Positions 35,335-43,632 of a stretch of 64,000 nucleotides of DNA are shown one piece after another (within the stretch, counting starts at the first letter, position 1; every line of letters begins with the position of its first letter). The DNA comes from Luteimonas sp. BLCC-B24. GTDB lineage: Bacteria; Pseudomonadota; Gammaproteobacteria; Xanthomonadales; Xanthomonadaceae. A model generated the notes under the pieces. That model was given only the letters and a program-made list of their open reading frames with translations. It had not been told where the DNA came from and did not search any database. The position numbers were made by a program, and so were the translations under genes. The stretch spans positions 1 through 64,000 of the forward strand of contig NZ_JAQQGN010000009.1 in the NCBI RefSeq assembly GCF_028550595.1. The letters run 5' to 3'.

Positions 35335-35631
35335 TCAGGCCGCCGTGGCGGTGAACACCCGGGCCCCGGCCGTCTCGCGCGACGCGTCCGCCGAGGCGAA
35401 CCGGGTGACGTTGGCGACATCGACGGCGAGGTGGCGCGCGAGATCGCGTTCGTAGCTGCCATCGGCATTGCGGATGCGCAGGACGCCGTCGGCGCCGATC
35501 AAGGCGCGCACGTGCCCGCCCTCGGTGGCCTCGCGCCGGCTCAGAAACGCACGCACCACGCGTCCGGATGCATCGTGCCGGAGCACCCACAGGCACTGCG
35601 ACATGTCGTATTCGAGTGTGTAACTGTCCAC
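35335..35631 (-). CDS. Small DUF2188-like protein, paralogue B
   Basis: 98 residues from GTG 35631 with a very strong ribosome binding site (AGGAGGAG). Core TLEYDMSQCLWVLRHDASG, HVRALIGADGVLRIRNADGSY, then a tail of about 35 residues. It is homologous to the 79-residue product at 25871-26110. Function unknown; DUF2188 proteins are small and often stress-associated. Confidence 0.78.
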   Translation of the reverse strand: MDSYTLEYDMSQCLWVLRHDASGRVVRAFLSRREATEGGHVRALIGADGVLRIRNADGSYERDLARHLAVDVANVTRFASADASRETAGARVFTATAA

Positions 35632-35815
35632 GGGGCGCTCCTCCTGTTGCGGTGGCGCGAGTCTGGGTGGACGTGCATCTCGGGCGCGTGAACCGCGCGG
35701 TGCACGCGCTGCAGGGATTGCAGCGGCCGTCCGCTGCCGCCGGCGCCTTGCCGGTCACGCGTCTCCGACGGCGGCGGCCCGTGCCCGGAGTGCCGCCCGC
35801 GCGACGCGGCCGCGC

Positions 35816-36520
35816 TCATTCGACCAGATCGACCTGCAGCCTCGCGGTCTCGCCGAGCAGCCCGAAATGCCCGGTCGCAAAGGTGTAGCTGGCGTTCTCG
35901 CCGGCGATCTGCGAACTGTGCACGCCGCCAACAGTGCAGAGGCCGGTCGCACACACCACCTGGTCGATCCACGATTTGATCGACACCACGCGCAGCCCGA
36001 GCGGGTGGCCGCGCAGCCGCGTCAGCAGCGGGCTGTTGACCGACAGGCCCTGGGCGCCGCAGGTCGACGTGGCGACGTTGAGGGGATAGGTGCCACACGA
36101 CCACAGGCCGCGCGTGGCGCCGGCGATGCCGACGAAGGTGTGCACGTCGCCCGCGAGGCGGTAATCGACGATCTGCTTGGCGGCCAGGGTGACGCCCATC
36201 GAATGCGCGATCACATCGATGCGGCCGGTGCACGAGCGCGCGATCGCCTCGACCAGCGCATCGAGTACCGGCGCCTCCTCGCTGCCGCTGTGATCGTTGC
36301 AGGCCGCGCAGCTGCGGCTGCCCCAGGCCGGGCGCAGGATGTCCGCGTCCGCCCAGCCACGCGCGCGCAGCTCGATGTAGGTGGCGTCGAACTGCGCCGG
36401 CGTGCCGGTATTGCCGTGCACGAGCACGACCGCGTCGCGGCAGGCGCCCTCGGCGCCGAGGGTGGCGGGTGCCAGCACGAGTGCGAGCGCGGCGCGGATG
36501 CCGCAATGGAACAGAGACAT
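35816..36520 (-). CDS. Secreted lipase/esterase, class 2 (EstA/LipA-type)
   Basis: 234 residues with a signal peptide (MSLFHCGIRAALALVLAPAT, cleavage near LGA). Alpha/beta hydrolase: oxyanion AVVLVHGNTG, nucleophile elbow VIAHSMGVT, catalytic His probably ATGHFGLLG. Cysteines in CAACND, SCGTYP, CGAQG and CATGLC suggest disulfides in the secreted enzyme. GGGGGAGAAC precedes ATG 36520. Hydrolyses acyl esters outside the cytoplasm. Confidence 0.88.
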   Translation of the reverse strand: MSLFHCGIRAALALVLAPATLGAEGACRDAVVLVHGNTGTPAQFDATYIELRARGWADADILRPAWGSRSCAACNDHSGSEEAPVLDALVEAIARSCTGRIDVIAHSMGVTLAAKQIVDYRLAGDVHTFVGIAGATRGLWSCGTYPLNVATSTCGAQGLSVNSPLLTRLRGHPLGLRVVSIKSWIDQVVCATGLCTVGGVHSSQIAGENASYTFATGHFGLLGETARLQVDLVE

Positions 36521-36701
36521 GACGTTCTCCCCCGGCCCGGTCGGGGCCGCACGTGACGGCGCGCCCGGGCGGGCGCGTCACCGGCACGTGGTGGGGGACA
36601 GCAGCCGGCGCGGCCATCGCACCAGCGCCGCGTGCGCTGCGCGATTGGTCCAATGGCCATCCGTGACCGGCATCACGCCCGGTCCGCACCGCCCGCTGCG
36701 C

Positions 36702-37484
36702 TCAGGGCGCCAGCCCCACCCAGACCTGCATGTCCACCGTGGTCAGCCCGCCGTGATTGGTCAGGAAGGCCACGTCGGCGGCGTCGCGGCCCGTGGCCAC
36801 GACGATGCGGCCGCCACGCGGCCGGTCCTGGGTGGGATCGAAGGTGGTCCAGCGGCCGTCGCGCCAGACCTCGAACCAGGCTTGCAGATCCATCGGTTCC
36901 AGCCCGTGCAGATAGCCCACGACCATGCGCGCCGGAAGCCGCAGGGCCCGGCACAGCGCGATGCCGACGTGGGCGTAATCGCGGCACACGCCGGCACCGT
37001 GGCGCATCGTGTCCAGCGCGTCGGTGCTCGCGTTGCTCTCTCCGTAGCGGTAGGCGATGCGCGAGCGGATCCAGTCGCAGATCGCGTCCACCTGCGCCGC
37101 GCCCGGCGCGGCCCCGCCGACGATGCCGTGCACGTCCTCGAACAGCCGGTCCGAGGGGCAGTAGCGACTGGGCAGCAGGAACTGCACGGTCTCGTGCGGC
37201 AACGCCGCCGGCGGCGTCGCCGGGGCGTGCCCGGCCAGCGGAATGTCGGCGTCGGTTTCGACTTCGATCTCGGCGCGCAGCGTCATCCGGCCGCGCGGCA
37301 CGACGAAGCGCTGGCAGACGTTGCCGAACGCGTCGATGTATTGGTCGGGACGCACCTGGGGCGTGAACCGCCACGATTCGCTCACCAGCCACTGCAGCGC
37401 ATTGCTGCGCGGACGCAGCATCGCCACCACGGCGCAGTCGTCCTCCGCTTCCACCACGATCTCGCAACCGGCCTGCAGGCGCAT
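36702..37484 (-). CDS. Transglutaminase-like protein with substituted catalytic His
   Basis: 260 residues, N-terminal beta domain then a transglutaminase core. The nucleophile Cys is present (C167 in GAGVCRDYAH) and so is the Asp (D216 in RWTTFDPT). The position that is His in the family signature DxHAWFE is glutamine here: MDLQAWFEVW, Q201. This should prevent normal Cys-His catalysis, unless a nearby His (H194) substitutes. Cytoplasmic, no signal peptide. Relatives are often encoded near alpha-E/ATP-grasp peptide ligase genes, which are absent here. ATG 37484 chosen as the start of conserved sequence. Confidence 0.85.
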   Translation of the reverse strand: MRLQAGCEIVVEAEDDCAVVAMLRPRSNALQWLVSESWRFTPQVRPDQYIDAFGNVCQRFVVPRGRMTLRAEIEVETDADIPLAGHAPATPPAALPHETVQFLLPSRYCPSDRLFEDVHGIVGGAAPGAAQVDAICDWIRSRIAYRYGESNASTDALDTMRHGAGVCRDYAHVGIALCRALRLPARMVVGYLHGLEPMDLQAWFEVWRDGRWTTFDPTQDRPRGGRIVVATGRDAADVAFLTNHGGLTTVDMQVWVGLAP

Positions 37485-37628
37485 TGGACGTATCCCGGAC
37501 GAAGCGGCGAACGTAGACGAGCGGCTGTGCAGCGCGTGCACACGCCCGGCGTCACGGCCTGCGCGCCGGTCACGAGCGCACCACGTACGCACGCATACGG
37601 TGGCCCGCCGTCTCCAGGAGTGCCCCTG

Positions 37629-38468
37629 ATGAACCAGCCTGCGCAGCAGCAGTCCGTCCCCGGCGTCGAACGCAAGCTCGATCCGCCCGCCGACCACGGC
37701 GAGGACAGCTACCGCGGCAGCGGCCGTCTGCAGGACAAGGTCGCGATCATCACCGGCGGCGACAGCGGCATCGGACGCGCGGTGGCCCTGGCCTACGCAC
37801 GCGAAGGCGCGGATGTGCTGGTGAGCTATCTCAGCGAGGACGAGGATGCGCACGAGACCCGGCGGCTGGTCGAGTCCGCCGGCCGGCGCTGCGAACTGGT
37901 CCCCGGCGACATCGCCGATCCCGCGCACTGCCGCGCGATCGTGCAGAAGACCGTCGATGCCTTCGGTCGCATCGACATCCTGGTCAACAACGCCGCCTAT
38001 CAGATGAGCTACGAGTCGCTCGAGGAGATTCCCGACGACAAGTGGGACTACACCTTCCAGGTCAACATCACCGCGATGTTCCACCTGTGCAAGGCGGCCG
38101 TGCCGCACATGAAGCCGGGCGCGTCGATCATCAACACCAGCTCCATCAATTCCGACAAGCCGAAGGAAACGTTGCTGCCGTATGCGGCGACGAAGGGTGC
38201 GATCGCCAACTTCAGCGCCGGTCTGGCGCAACTGCTCGCGAGCAAGGGCATCCGCGTGAACTCGGTCGCGCCGGGCCCGATCTGGACCCCGCTGATTCCC
38301 TCGACGATGCCGCCGGACCAGGTCGCGTCCTTCGGTTCCCAGGTGCCGCTCCAGCGCCCCGGCCAGCCGGCCGAATGCGCCCCGATCTATGTGCTGCTCG
38401 CCTCGGACGAAGCCAGCTACATGAGCGGCGGCCGCTATGCGGTGACCGGCGGTGCGCCGATCCTGTAA
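37629..38468 (+). CDS. Short-chain dehydrogenase, general stress protein 39-like (YghA/YdaD)
   Basis: 279 residues. Cofactor motif TGGDSGIGRAVA near residue 43, NNAAY, catalytic Ser in TSSINSDKP and Tyr-Lys in YAATKGA. The ~35-residue N-terminal extension rich in Pro and Gln (MNQPAQQQSVPGVERKLDPP) is typical of the GSP39/YghA branch, which is induced by general stress in other bacteria. GGAG lies eight bases before ATG 37629. NADPH-dependent reduction of a carbonyl is likely; substrate unknown. Confidence 0.92.
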   Translation: MNQPAQQQSVPGVERKLDPPADHGEDSYRGSGRLQDKVAIITGGDSGIGRAVALAYAREGADVLVSYLSEDEDAHETRRLVESAGRRCELVPGDIADPAHCRAIVQKTVDAFGRIDILVNNAAYQMSYESLEEIPDDKWDYTFQVNITAMFHLCKAAVPHMKPGASIINTSSINSDKPKETLLPYAATKGAIANFSAGLAQLLASKGIRVNSVAPGPIWTPLIPSTMPPDQVASFGSQVPLQRPGQPAECAPIYVLLASDEASYMSGGRYAVTGGAPIL

Positions 38469-38623
38469 GCGCCTTCCAACCGGCTCGACACAGGCGCTGT
38501 GTGAACCGGACATTGCCGACGCGTCGCCCCGACCGCGGCGACGCGTCGAACTTCACTCCTGCATCTCACGGCGCTGCCTACAACCTTCGACACCCTGCAA
38601 TCCCCGCAGGCGGAGCGATGACG

Positions 38624-38797
38624 ATGGACAAGAACCGGACCGAAGGTGCGAAGAACCAGATCAAGGGCACCGCGAAGGAAGTCGCCGGCAAGGTCACCGG
38701 CAATACTGGCAAGGAACTCGAGGGCAAGGCCCAGAAGACCGCCGGCAAGGTGCAGAGCGAAGTGGGCAAGGCCAACGACGCGATCCGCAAGGACTGA
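38624..38797 (+). CDS. CsbD-family stress protein
   Basis: 57 residues from ATG 38624 (spacing eight from GGAG); ATG 38618 would add two residues. MDKNRTEGAKNQIKGTAKEV and the following KVTGNTGKELEGKAQKTAGK are the duplicated amphipathic segments of CsbD/YjbJ. These abundant small proteins are induced by osmotic or general stress; molecular role unknown. It follows the GSP39-like gene by 155 bases and ends in a terminator. Confidence 0.92.
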   Translation: MDKNRTEGAKNQIKGTAKEVAGKVTGNTGKELEGKAQKTAGKVQSEVGKANDAIRKD

Positions 38798-38817
38798 CCA
38801 CACCGCTGCACGACGGG

Positions 38818-38839
38818 ACGGGCGGCTTCGGCCGCCCGT
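38818..38839 (+). terminator. UUCG-loop terminator after CsbD
   Basis: Perfect 9-bp stem ACGGGCGGC/GCCGCCCGT with a TTCG tetraloop, 21 bases past the stop. Confidence 0.8.
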
Positions 38840-38904
38840 GCTGTTCGCGGCGGGCGTTCACAGCACTCGAGGCACGCGTGTCGCGAACGGCTCGGAGCGG
38901 ACGG

Positions 38905-41088
38905 CTAACCGATCACGCGCTCGAACGGCGGCAGCGCATCCAGGATCGTCTTGCCATAGCGCCGGCTGAGCAGCCGCGAGTCGAGGATGATCACGCGGCC
39001 GGTGTCGCTCGAGGTGCGGATCAGTCGCCCGGCGAACTGGGTGAGCGTGCGCAGCGCATGCGGAATGGCGATCAGGTTGAAGGCGTTGAGGCCGCGGCCT
39101 TCCAGCCATTCGCTCAGGGTCGAGGTCTGCGGGTCGGTGGGCACCGCGAAGGGCACCTGGGTGATCACCACCGTGGTGCAGGCTTCGCCCGGGAGATCCA
39201 GACCTTCGCCGAAGGAGTTGAGGCCGAACAGGACCGAGCCGTCCTTGGCCGCGACGCGCCTGAGGTGCTCGGCGACGACCTGCGATTTGTTGGTGGCGGT
39301 CTGCATCTGCACCTGCGCGCGGCGCGAGGCCGGCAGCAGGTCGGCGACCTTTTCCATTTTCCAGCGCGAGGTGAAGAGCACCATGCTGCCCTTCTTCCAG
39401 TCCAGTTCGCGCACCAGGTACTCGGCGATCGCCTTGGGATGGCCCTCGCGGTCGTCGGGCGTGACCGGGAAGTTCGGCACGATCAGCTGCGCCTGCCGGC
39501 GCAGGTCGAACGGCGAGGGCAGCGAGACCATCTCGGCATGGTCGGGCAGGCCGGTGTCGATGGCGAAGGACTGGAAATCCCCGCCGCCGGTCAGCGTGGC
39601 CGAGGTCATCACCACCGAGTCGATCTCCTTCCACAGCAGCTGGCGCAGCACCTGGGCCGCCGAGACCGGCGAGCAATGGCAGACCAGATCGCCATCGCGG
39701 GTGGCGGTGACCCAGCGCGCGAACGGCGGTTGCCCGTCGCGGTCCTCGCGGCGCCAGCCGGTCCACAGCGCGTGCTGCTGCTCGATCGTCTCCAGCGCCA
39801 TGCCGAGGCTGCGCTGCAGCTTCTCGCGCGCGGGATCGTCCTGCTTGCTGCGCGCGACCAGGGTCTGCGCCGCGTGCACCCAGTTGAACAACGCGCGGGT
39901 GTCTTCGCCGAGGGCCTCGATCGCCGGCAACCAGGCCTCGGGCAGGCGCCCGTTCGCTGCGCGCCACATCGGGTCGCGGTCGTCGGGTTCGGGTCGCCAC
40001 ACCGCATCGATCTCGAACCGGAACGCCTTCAGCGCCTTCGCCACGCGCGTCGCCAGTTCGATCGCCTCGTTGGGCAGCAAGGTGCCGATCTTCTCCTTGT
40101 CGACCAGCCGGTAGGCGCCGGCGATCAGGATCTGCATCCGCGACACGCGCTTGGCCATGTCGCCCAGCGGCAGTTTCGCCGCGCCCTGGTCGATCGCGAC
40201 GCTCGCCACGTGGTGGCCTTCGTCGAGCACCAGCAGCATGTCGGCCGGCGCGGCCAGCAGCGGCTGGCCGTTCTCCACGTCGCCCAGCGACAGCGACGAC
40301 AGCAGCAGCGCGTGGTTGGTGACGACGATCTGCGCCTCGCGCACGGTGGTGCGCGCTTTCAGGACCGGGCATTGCTGGGCGAAGCTGCAGCGCCGACCCG
40401 CGCAGCCCGAGGCGGGCGTGGTGATGCGCGCGCGCAGCGCGGGGGACACCGGTTCGGGCGCGGCGTCCAGATCCCCGTCCCACAGGCGGTCGGCATGCGC
40501 TTCGAGCAGCCGGCGCGCGGCCTCGGCTTCGTGCGGCGCCAGCGGCCGGTCGTAGAGCTGGGCCTCGTAGTCGCCGCCTTCGTCGGCGCCGAGCGGCGCG
40601 TCGCCGAACGCGGTGTCGCCGAAGATATGGGCCTGGCTGGTCTCGCCGTGCAGCTCGGCGGCGTTGCGCGTGCACAGGTAGCGCGTGCGGCCCTTGGCCA
40701 GCGCGACGGTGGCCTCGATCCCGGTCGCCTTCAGGAACGCCGGAATGTCGCGTTCGACCAGCTGCGACTGCAGGGCGACGGTGCCGGTGCTGATGACCAG
40801 CTTCTTCTTCGTCGCCAGCGCGATCGGCACGCCGGCGGTCATGTAGGCCAGGCTCTTGCCGACGCCGGTGGGCGCCTCGGCGACGCCGATGCCGCCGGAG
40901 GTGGCCAGCGCACGCGAGACCAGCCCGATCATCTGGCTCTGCGAGCGGCGCGTGCTGAAGCCCGGCGTGTTGGCCTGCAGCTTGGCGTACGCCGCGCGGA
41001 TGTCCGCCTTCAGCGCATCGGTCAGCACGCGCGGCGGCGCGTCGGCTGCGGCGCTGGCAGCCGGCGGTGTGGTCTCGGGTTCGCCCAT
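38905..41088 (-). CDS. dinG: ATP-dependent DNA helicase DinG
   Basis: 727 residues. XPD-like superfamily 2 helicase: Walker A APTGVGKS, DEGH box (LLVLDEGHH), SATLTGGG, SFGEGLDLPG and motif VI QFAGRLIR. Cysteines in RYLCTRN and GCAGRRCSFAQQCP are placed for the 4Fe-4S cluster that DinG needs. It unwinds 5'-3' on R-loops, D-loops and G-quadruplexes in repair and replication. ATG 41088 chosen as the start of conserved codons. The DUF2884 gene lies upstream on the same strand with a 65-bp gap. Confidence 0.95.
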   Translation of the reverse strand: MGEPETTPPAASAAADAPPRVLTDALKADIRAAYAKLQANTPGFSTRRSQSQMIGLVSRALATSGGIGVAEAPTGVGKSLAYMTAGVPIALATKKKLVISTGTVALQSQLVERDIPAFLKATGIEATVALAKGRTRYLCTRNAAELHGETSQAHIFGDTAFGDAPLGADEGGDYEAQLYDRPLAPHEAEAARRLLEAHADRLWDGDLDAAPEPVSPALRARITTPASGCAGRRCSFAQQCPVLKARTTVREAQIVVTNHALLLSSLSLGDVENGQPLLAAPADMLLVLDEGHHVASVAIDQGAAKLPLGDMAKRVSRMQILIAGAYRLVDKEKIGTLLPNEAIELATRVAKALKAFRFEIDAVWRPEPDDRDPMWRAANGRLPEAWLPAIEALGEDTRALFNWVHAAQTLVARSKQDDPAREKLQRSLGMALETIEQQHALWTGWRREDRDGQPPFARWVTATRDGDLVCHCSPVSAAQVLRQLLWKEIDSVVMTSATLTGGGDFQSFAIDTGLPDHAEMVSLPSPFDLRRQAQLIVPNFPVTPDDREGHPKAIAEYLVRELDWKKGSMVLFTSRWKMEKVADLLPASRRAQVQMQTATNKSQVVAEHLRRVAAKDGSVLFGLNSFGEGLDLPGEACTTVVITQVPFAVPTDPQTSTLSEWLEGRGLNAFNLIAIPHALRTLTQFAGRLIRTSSDTGRVIILDSRLLSRRYGKTILDALPPFERVIG

Positions 41089-41153
41089 GCGGCCATTGTC
41101 CCACGGCCGGTTCGCGGGGACCGAGACCGGCCTCCGACGCGCGGCGGCCGCGT

Positions 41154-41969
41154 TCAGTCGTGCGGCGCGTCGGCTGCGGATGCGCCGGAGCGCGCGTTCG
41201 CTCCCTCCGCTGCGGGCGCGAGCATCACCAGCCGCTCGCCCTCGAACCGGTACTCGAGCGCGGCCTGCAGGGCGTGCAGCGCCTGCACCTGCGCGCACAG
41301 CGCGTCGACGCGACGTTCGAGCTCGGCGCTCCGGGCGTCGATCCGGCGTGTGAGTTCGGCGTCCAGACGCTCGGCGCGTGCGTCCATGCGCGCGGCGCGG
41401 CCGGTGATCACCTGCCACATCACGCTGCGGCCCAGGCTGCCGTTCATGCGCTCGGCGACCGCCTCGATGCGCGCCTCGAAGCCGGGCCCGAAGACATCCT
41501 GGTCCCAGCGGCCGCGGCCCAGCGTGCGGTCGATGTGGGCGGTGGTGTCGGCGTGGAAGCGCTCGACCTGACGCACCTGGCGCGCGCTGCCGGTCATGGC
41601 CTCGACCACGCCGGCCAGCGCTTCGAACGCGAGCCCCGCGCTCTGCCGCGCGACCTCGGCCACGTCCGGCATCAGCGCACGCGCGCCGGACTCGAGCTGG
41701 CGCAGGCGCTGCGCATCCGCGGTGCTCACCGTCTGCACGGTGCGGTCGACACTCAGCGTGCCGTCGTGGAAGAAGATCTCTTGGGGACGGCCCTGGCCGC
41801 GATAGAGCCACACGCCGCCGGTGTCGACGAGCACGTTGTACGGCGTGGACACCGCGCACCGGTCGGCCGACAACGGCGCGGCGGCCTCGTCACCCGACGC
41901 GTGGGCCAGCCCGGCCACCAGGACCAGTGCCAGCAGGACGACGAGGCGAGGAGAGCGACGGCGGGTCAT
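41154..41969 (-). CDS. YggN-like periplasmic protein (DUF2884)
   Basis: 271 residues. Signal peptide (LVVLLALVLVAGLAHA), then YNVLVDTGGVWLYRG and FFHDGTLSVDRTVQTVSTAD, the beta-rich start of DUF2884/YggN. A helical middle follows, then a C-terminal coiled coil (RAERLDAELTRRIDARSAEL). Periplasmic; function unknown. Same strand as dinG, likely its own promoter. Confidence 0.8.
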   Translation of the reverse strand: MTRRRSPRLVVLLALVLVAGLAHASGDEAAAPLSADRCAVSTPYNVLVDTGGVWLYRGQGRPQEIFFHDGTLSVDRTVQTVSTADAQRLRQLESGARALMPDVAEVARQSAGLAFEALAGVVEAMTGSARQVRQVERFHADTTAHIDRTLGRGRWDQDVFGPGFEARIEAVAERMNGSLGRSVMWQVITGRAARMDARAERLDAELTRRIDARSAELERRVDALCAQVQALHALQAALEYRFEGERLVMLAPAAEGANARSGASAADAPHD

Positions 41970-42078
41970 GGGCGTGGCGTCCGGGGGACTGCGGCGAGCA
42001 TGCCGCGCGCCGCGTCCGCGCTCGCGTGCTTGAAGTCACGAGGGTGTCCGCCGGCAGGGCCGACGCGCGCTGCGCGCA

Positions 42079-42522
42079 TCAGCCGCGCGTGTGCGACAGC
42101 GCGGCCATGCGCGCCTCGAAATCCCGGGCGACCTCCGCCAGCGTCGTCGCCTGCAGCCGGGTGCGCAGCAGCGCTTCCGCTTCCTGCAGGGCGGTCGTCA
42201 GGCGCGCGTTGACCGCCTGTTCGACGAGGCAGCGCGGGTCGTCGTCGGCCATGCCGATGGCGAACAGCGCGGGCTCGCCCAGGGCGGTGTAGATGTCGAG
42301 CAGGGTGATCGCGTCGAGCGGCCGCGCCAGTGACCAGCCGCCGCCGTGACCCTTGTCCGAGCGCACGTACCCGGCCTCGCGCAGACCGCCCATCGTGCGG
42401 CGCACGACCACGGGATTCGTGCCGAGCATGCCGGCGATGTCGTCCGACGTCGCCGGCCCGTCACGCTCGGCGAGATGGATCAGGACGTGGAGCATCCGGC
42501 TGAGGCGACTGTCGTTGCGCAT
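42079..42522 (-). CDS. Rrf2-family transcriptional regulator
   Basis: 147 residues. Winged HTH MLHVLIHLAERDGPATSDDI, VVVRRTMGGLREAGYVRSDKG and HGGGWSLARP fit Rrf2 proteins. Only one cysteine (RCLVEQ) is present, so the Fe-S cluster of IscR/NsrR is not expected. It diverges from a thioredoxin-reductase-like flavoprotein gene; the 136-bp gap has an inverted repeat likely to be its operator. Confidence 0.9.
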   Translation of the reverse strand: MRNDSRLSRMLHVLIHLAERDGPATSDDIAGMLGTNPVVVRRTMGGLREAGYVRSDKGHGGGWSLARPLDAITLLDIYTALGEPALFAIGMADDDPRCLVEQAVNARLTTALQEAEALLRTRLQATTLAEVARDFEARMAALSHTRG

Positions 42523-42549
42523 GGGGCTGTTCGGAGTACGGACGGCAAT

Positions 42550-42618
42550 CTTACGCCACAACCGAAGTTGCGCGATCACGCTGCGCGGCGCATCATGGCA
42601 CTTCAAAAGTGGCGTGAG
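42550..42618. promoter_or_regulatory. Inverted repeat between Rrf2 regulator and flavoprotein
   Basis: CTTACGCCAC (42550-42559) and GTGGCGTGAG (42609-42618) are inverted with 9 of 10 bases matching, 49 bp apart. A smaller palindrome CACTTCAAAAGTG (42599-42611) overlaps the right arm. Candidate Rrf2 sites serving both divergent genes. Confidence 0.5.
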
Positions 42619-42658
42619 ATAGCGCGCAGCCCGCGCGCCCTGCCGCAGGGAGACCGCA

Positions 42659-43576
42659 ATGGACTACGCCGTGATCGCGATCGGAGGCAGCTTTGCCGGC
42701 CTGGCGGCGGCGCAGGCACTGGGCCGGGCGCGCCGGCGGGTGCTGGTCATCGACGGCGGACAGCCGCGCAATCGCGCATCGGCCGCCGCCCACAACGTGC
42801 TCGGCCACGACGGCAAGCCGCCCGCGCAGCTGTTGGCCGAGGGCCGCGCCGAACTCGCGCGGTATCCCACCGCCACATTCAGGGCCGGGACCGCCGACGC
42901 GGTGACCGGCGCACTCGGCGCGTTCCGCGTCCTGCTCGACGACGGCAGCGCGGTCGGGGCGCGGCGCCTCGTGCTGGCGACCGGTCTGCGCGACCGGCTG
43001 CCCGATCTTCCGGGTCTGGCATCGCGTTGGGGGACGAGCGTCCTCCACTGCCCCTACTGCCACGGTTACGTCGCCGACCGGACGCTGGGCGTGCTCGCCA
43101 ACCATCCGGCCGCTGCGCACCAGGCGGTGTTGCTGCCGGACTGGGGGCCGACGACGTATTTCAGCCAGGGCCGCTTTCCGCCCGATGCCGACACGGCGGC
43201 GCGGCTGGGCGCACGCGGCGTCGTCATCGAACACAGTCCGATCGTGGCGCTGCTGGGCCCCGCGCCGGCACTCGAGGCCGTGCGTCTGGCGGACGGACGT
43301 GTCCTGGCGATCGCGGCCCTGTTCACCGTCGCGGAGAGCGAGGCGGCCAGCCCGCTGGCGGCCCGGCTGGGCTGCGCCTTCGACGAGGGCCCGCTGGTGC
43401 CGTCGATCCGGGTCGACGCGATGCGCCAGACCACCGTGCCCGGTGTCTACGCGGCAGGCGATGCGGCGAGTCCGATGCACAGCGTGACGCTGGCGATCGC
43501 CGGCGGCGTGATCGCCGGCGTCGGCGCCCACCAGTCCCTGGTGGCCGAGGCCGCGGGCGGTGCGACGGCCCACTGA
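42659..43576 (+). CDS. Thioredoxin-reductase-like NAD(P)/FAD oxidoreductase
   Basis: 305 residues. FAD motif IGGSFAGLAAAQALG, the redox pair CPYCHG near residue 137, and the second FAD motif VYAAGDAAS. The NADPH segment is less canonical. The family includes bacterial TrxR-like disulfide reductases and dithiol oxidases. Divergent Rrf2 regulator upstream suggests redox-responsive expression. The next gene starts 56 bp downstream on the same strand. Confidence 0.9.
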   Translation: MDYAVIAIGGSFAGLAAAQALGRARRRVLVIDGGQPRNRASAAAHNVLGHDGKPPAQLLAEGRAELARYPTATFRAGTADAVTGALGAFRVLLDDGSAVGARRLVLATGLRDRLPDLPGLASRWGTSVLHCPYCHGYVADRTLGVLANHPAAAHQAVLLPDWGPTTYFSQGRFPPDADTAARLGARGVVIEHSPIVALLGPAPALEAVRLADGRVLAIAALFTVAESEAASPLAARLGCAFDEGPLVPSIRVDAMRQTTVPGVYAAGDAASPMHSVTLAIAGGVIAGVGAHQSLVAEAAGGATAH

Positions 43577-43632
43577 CAGCGCGTGGCCGTGGATTCACCT
43601 CCGGTCGCGCGGCGCGCTCCGATACTGCGCGC

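Noticed and set aside
38452-41571. Rightward open frame of 1039 codons opposite dinG
   Set aside because: Antisense shadow of dinG; no domain, low-complexity composition, whereas dinG has all helicase motifs.
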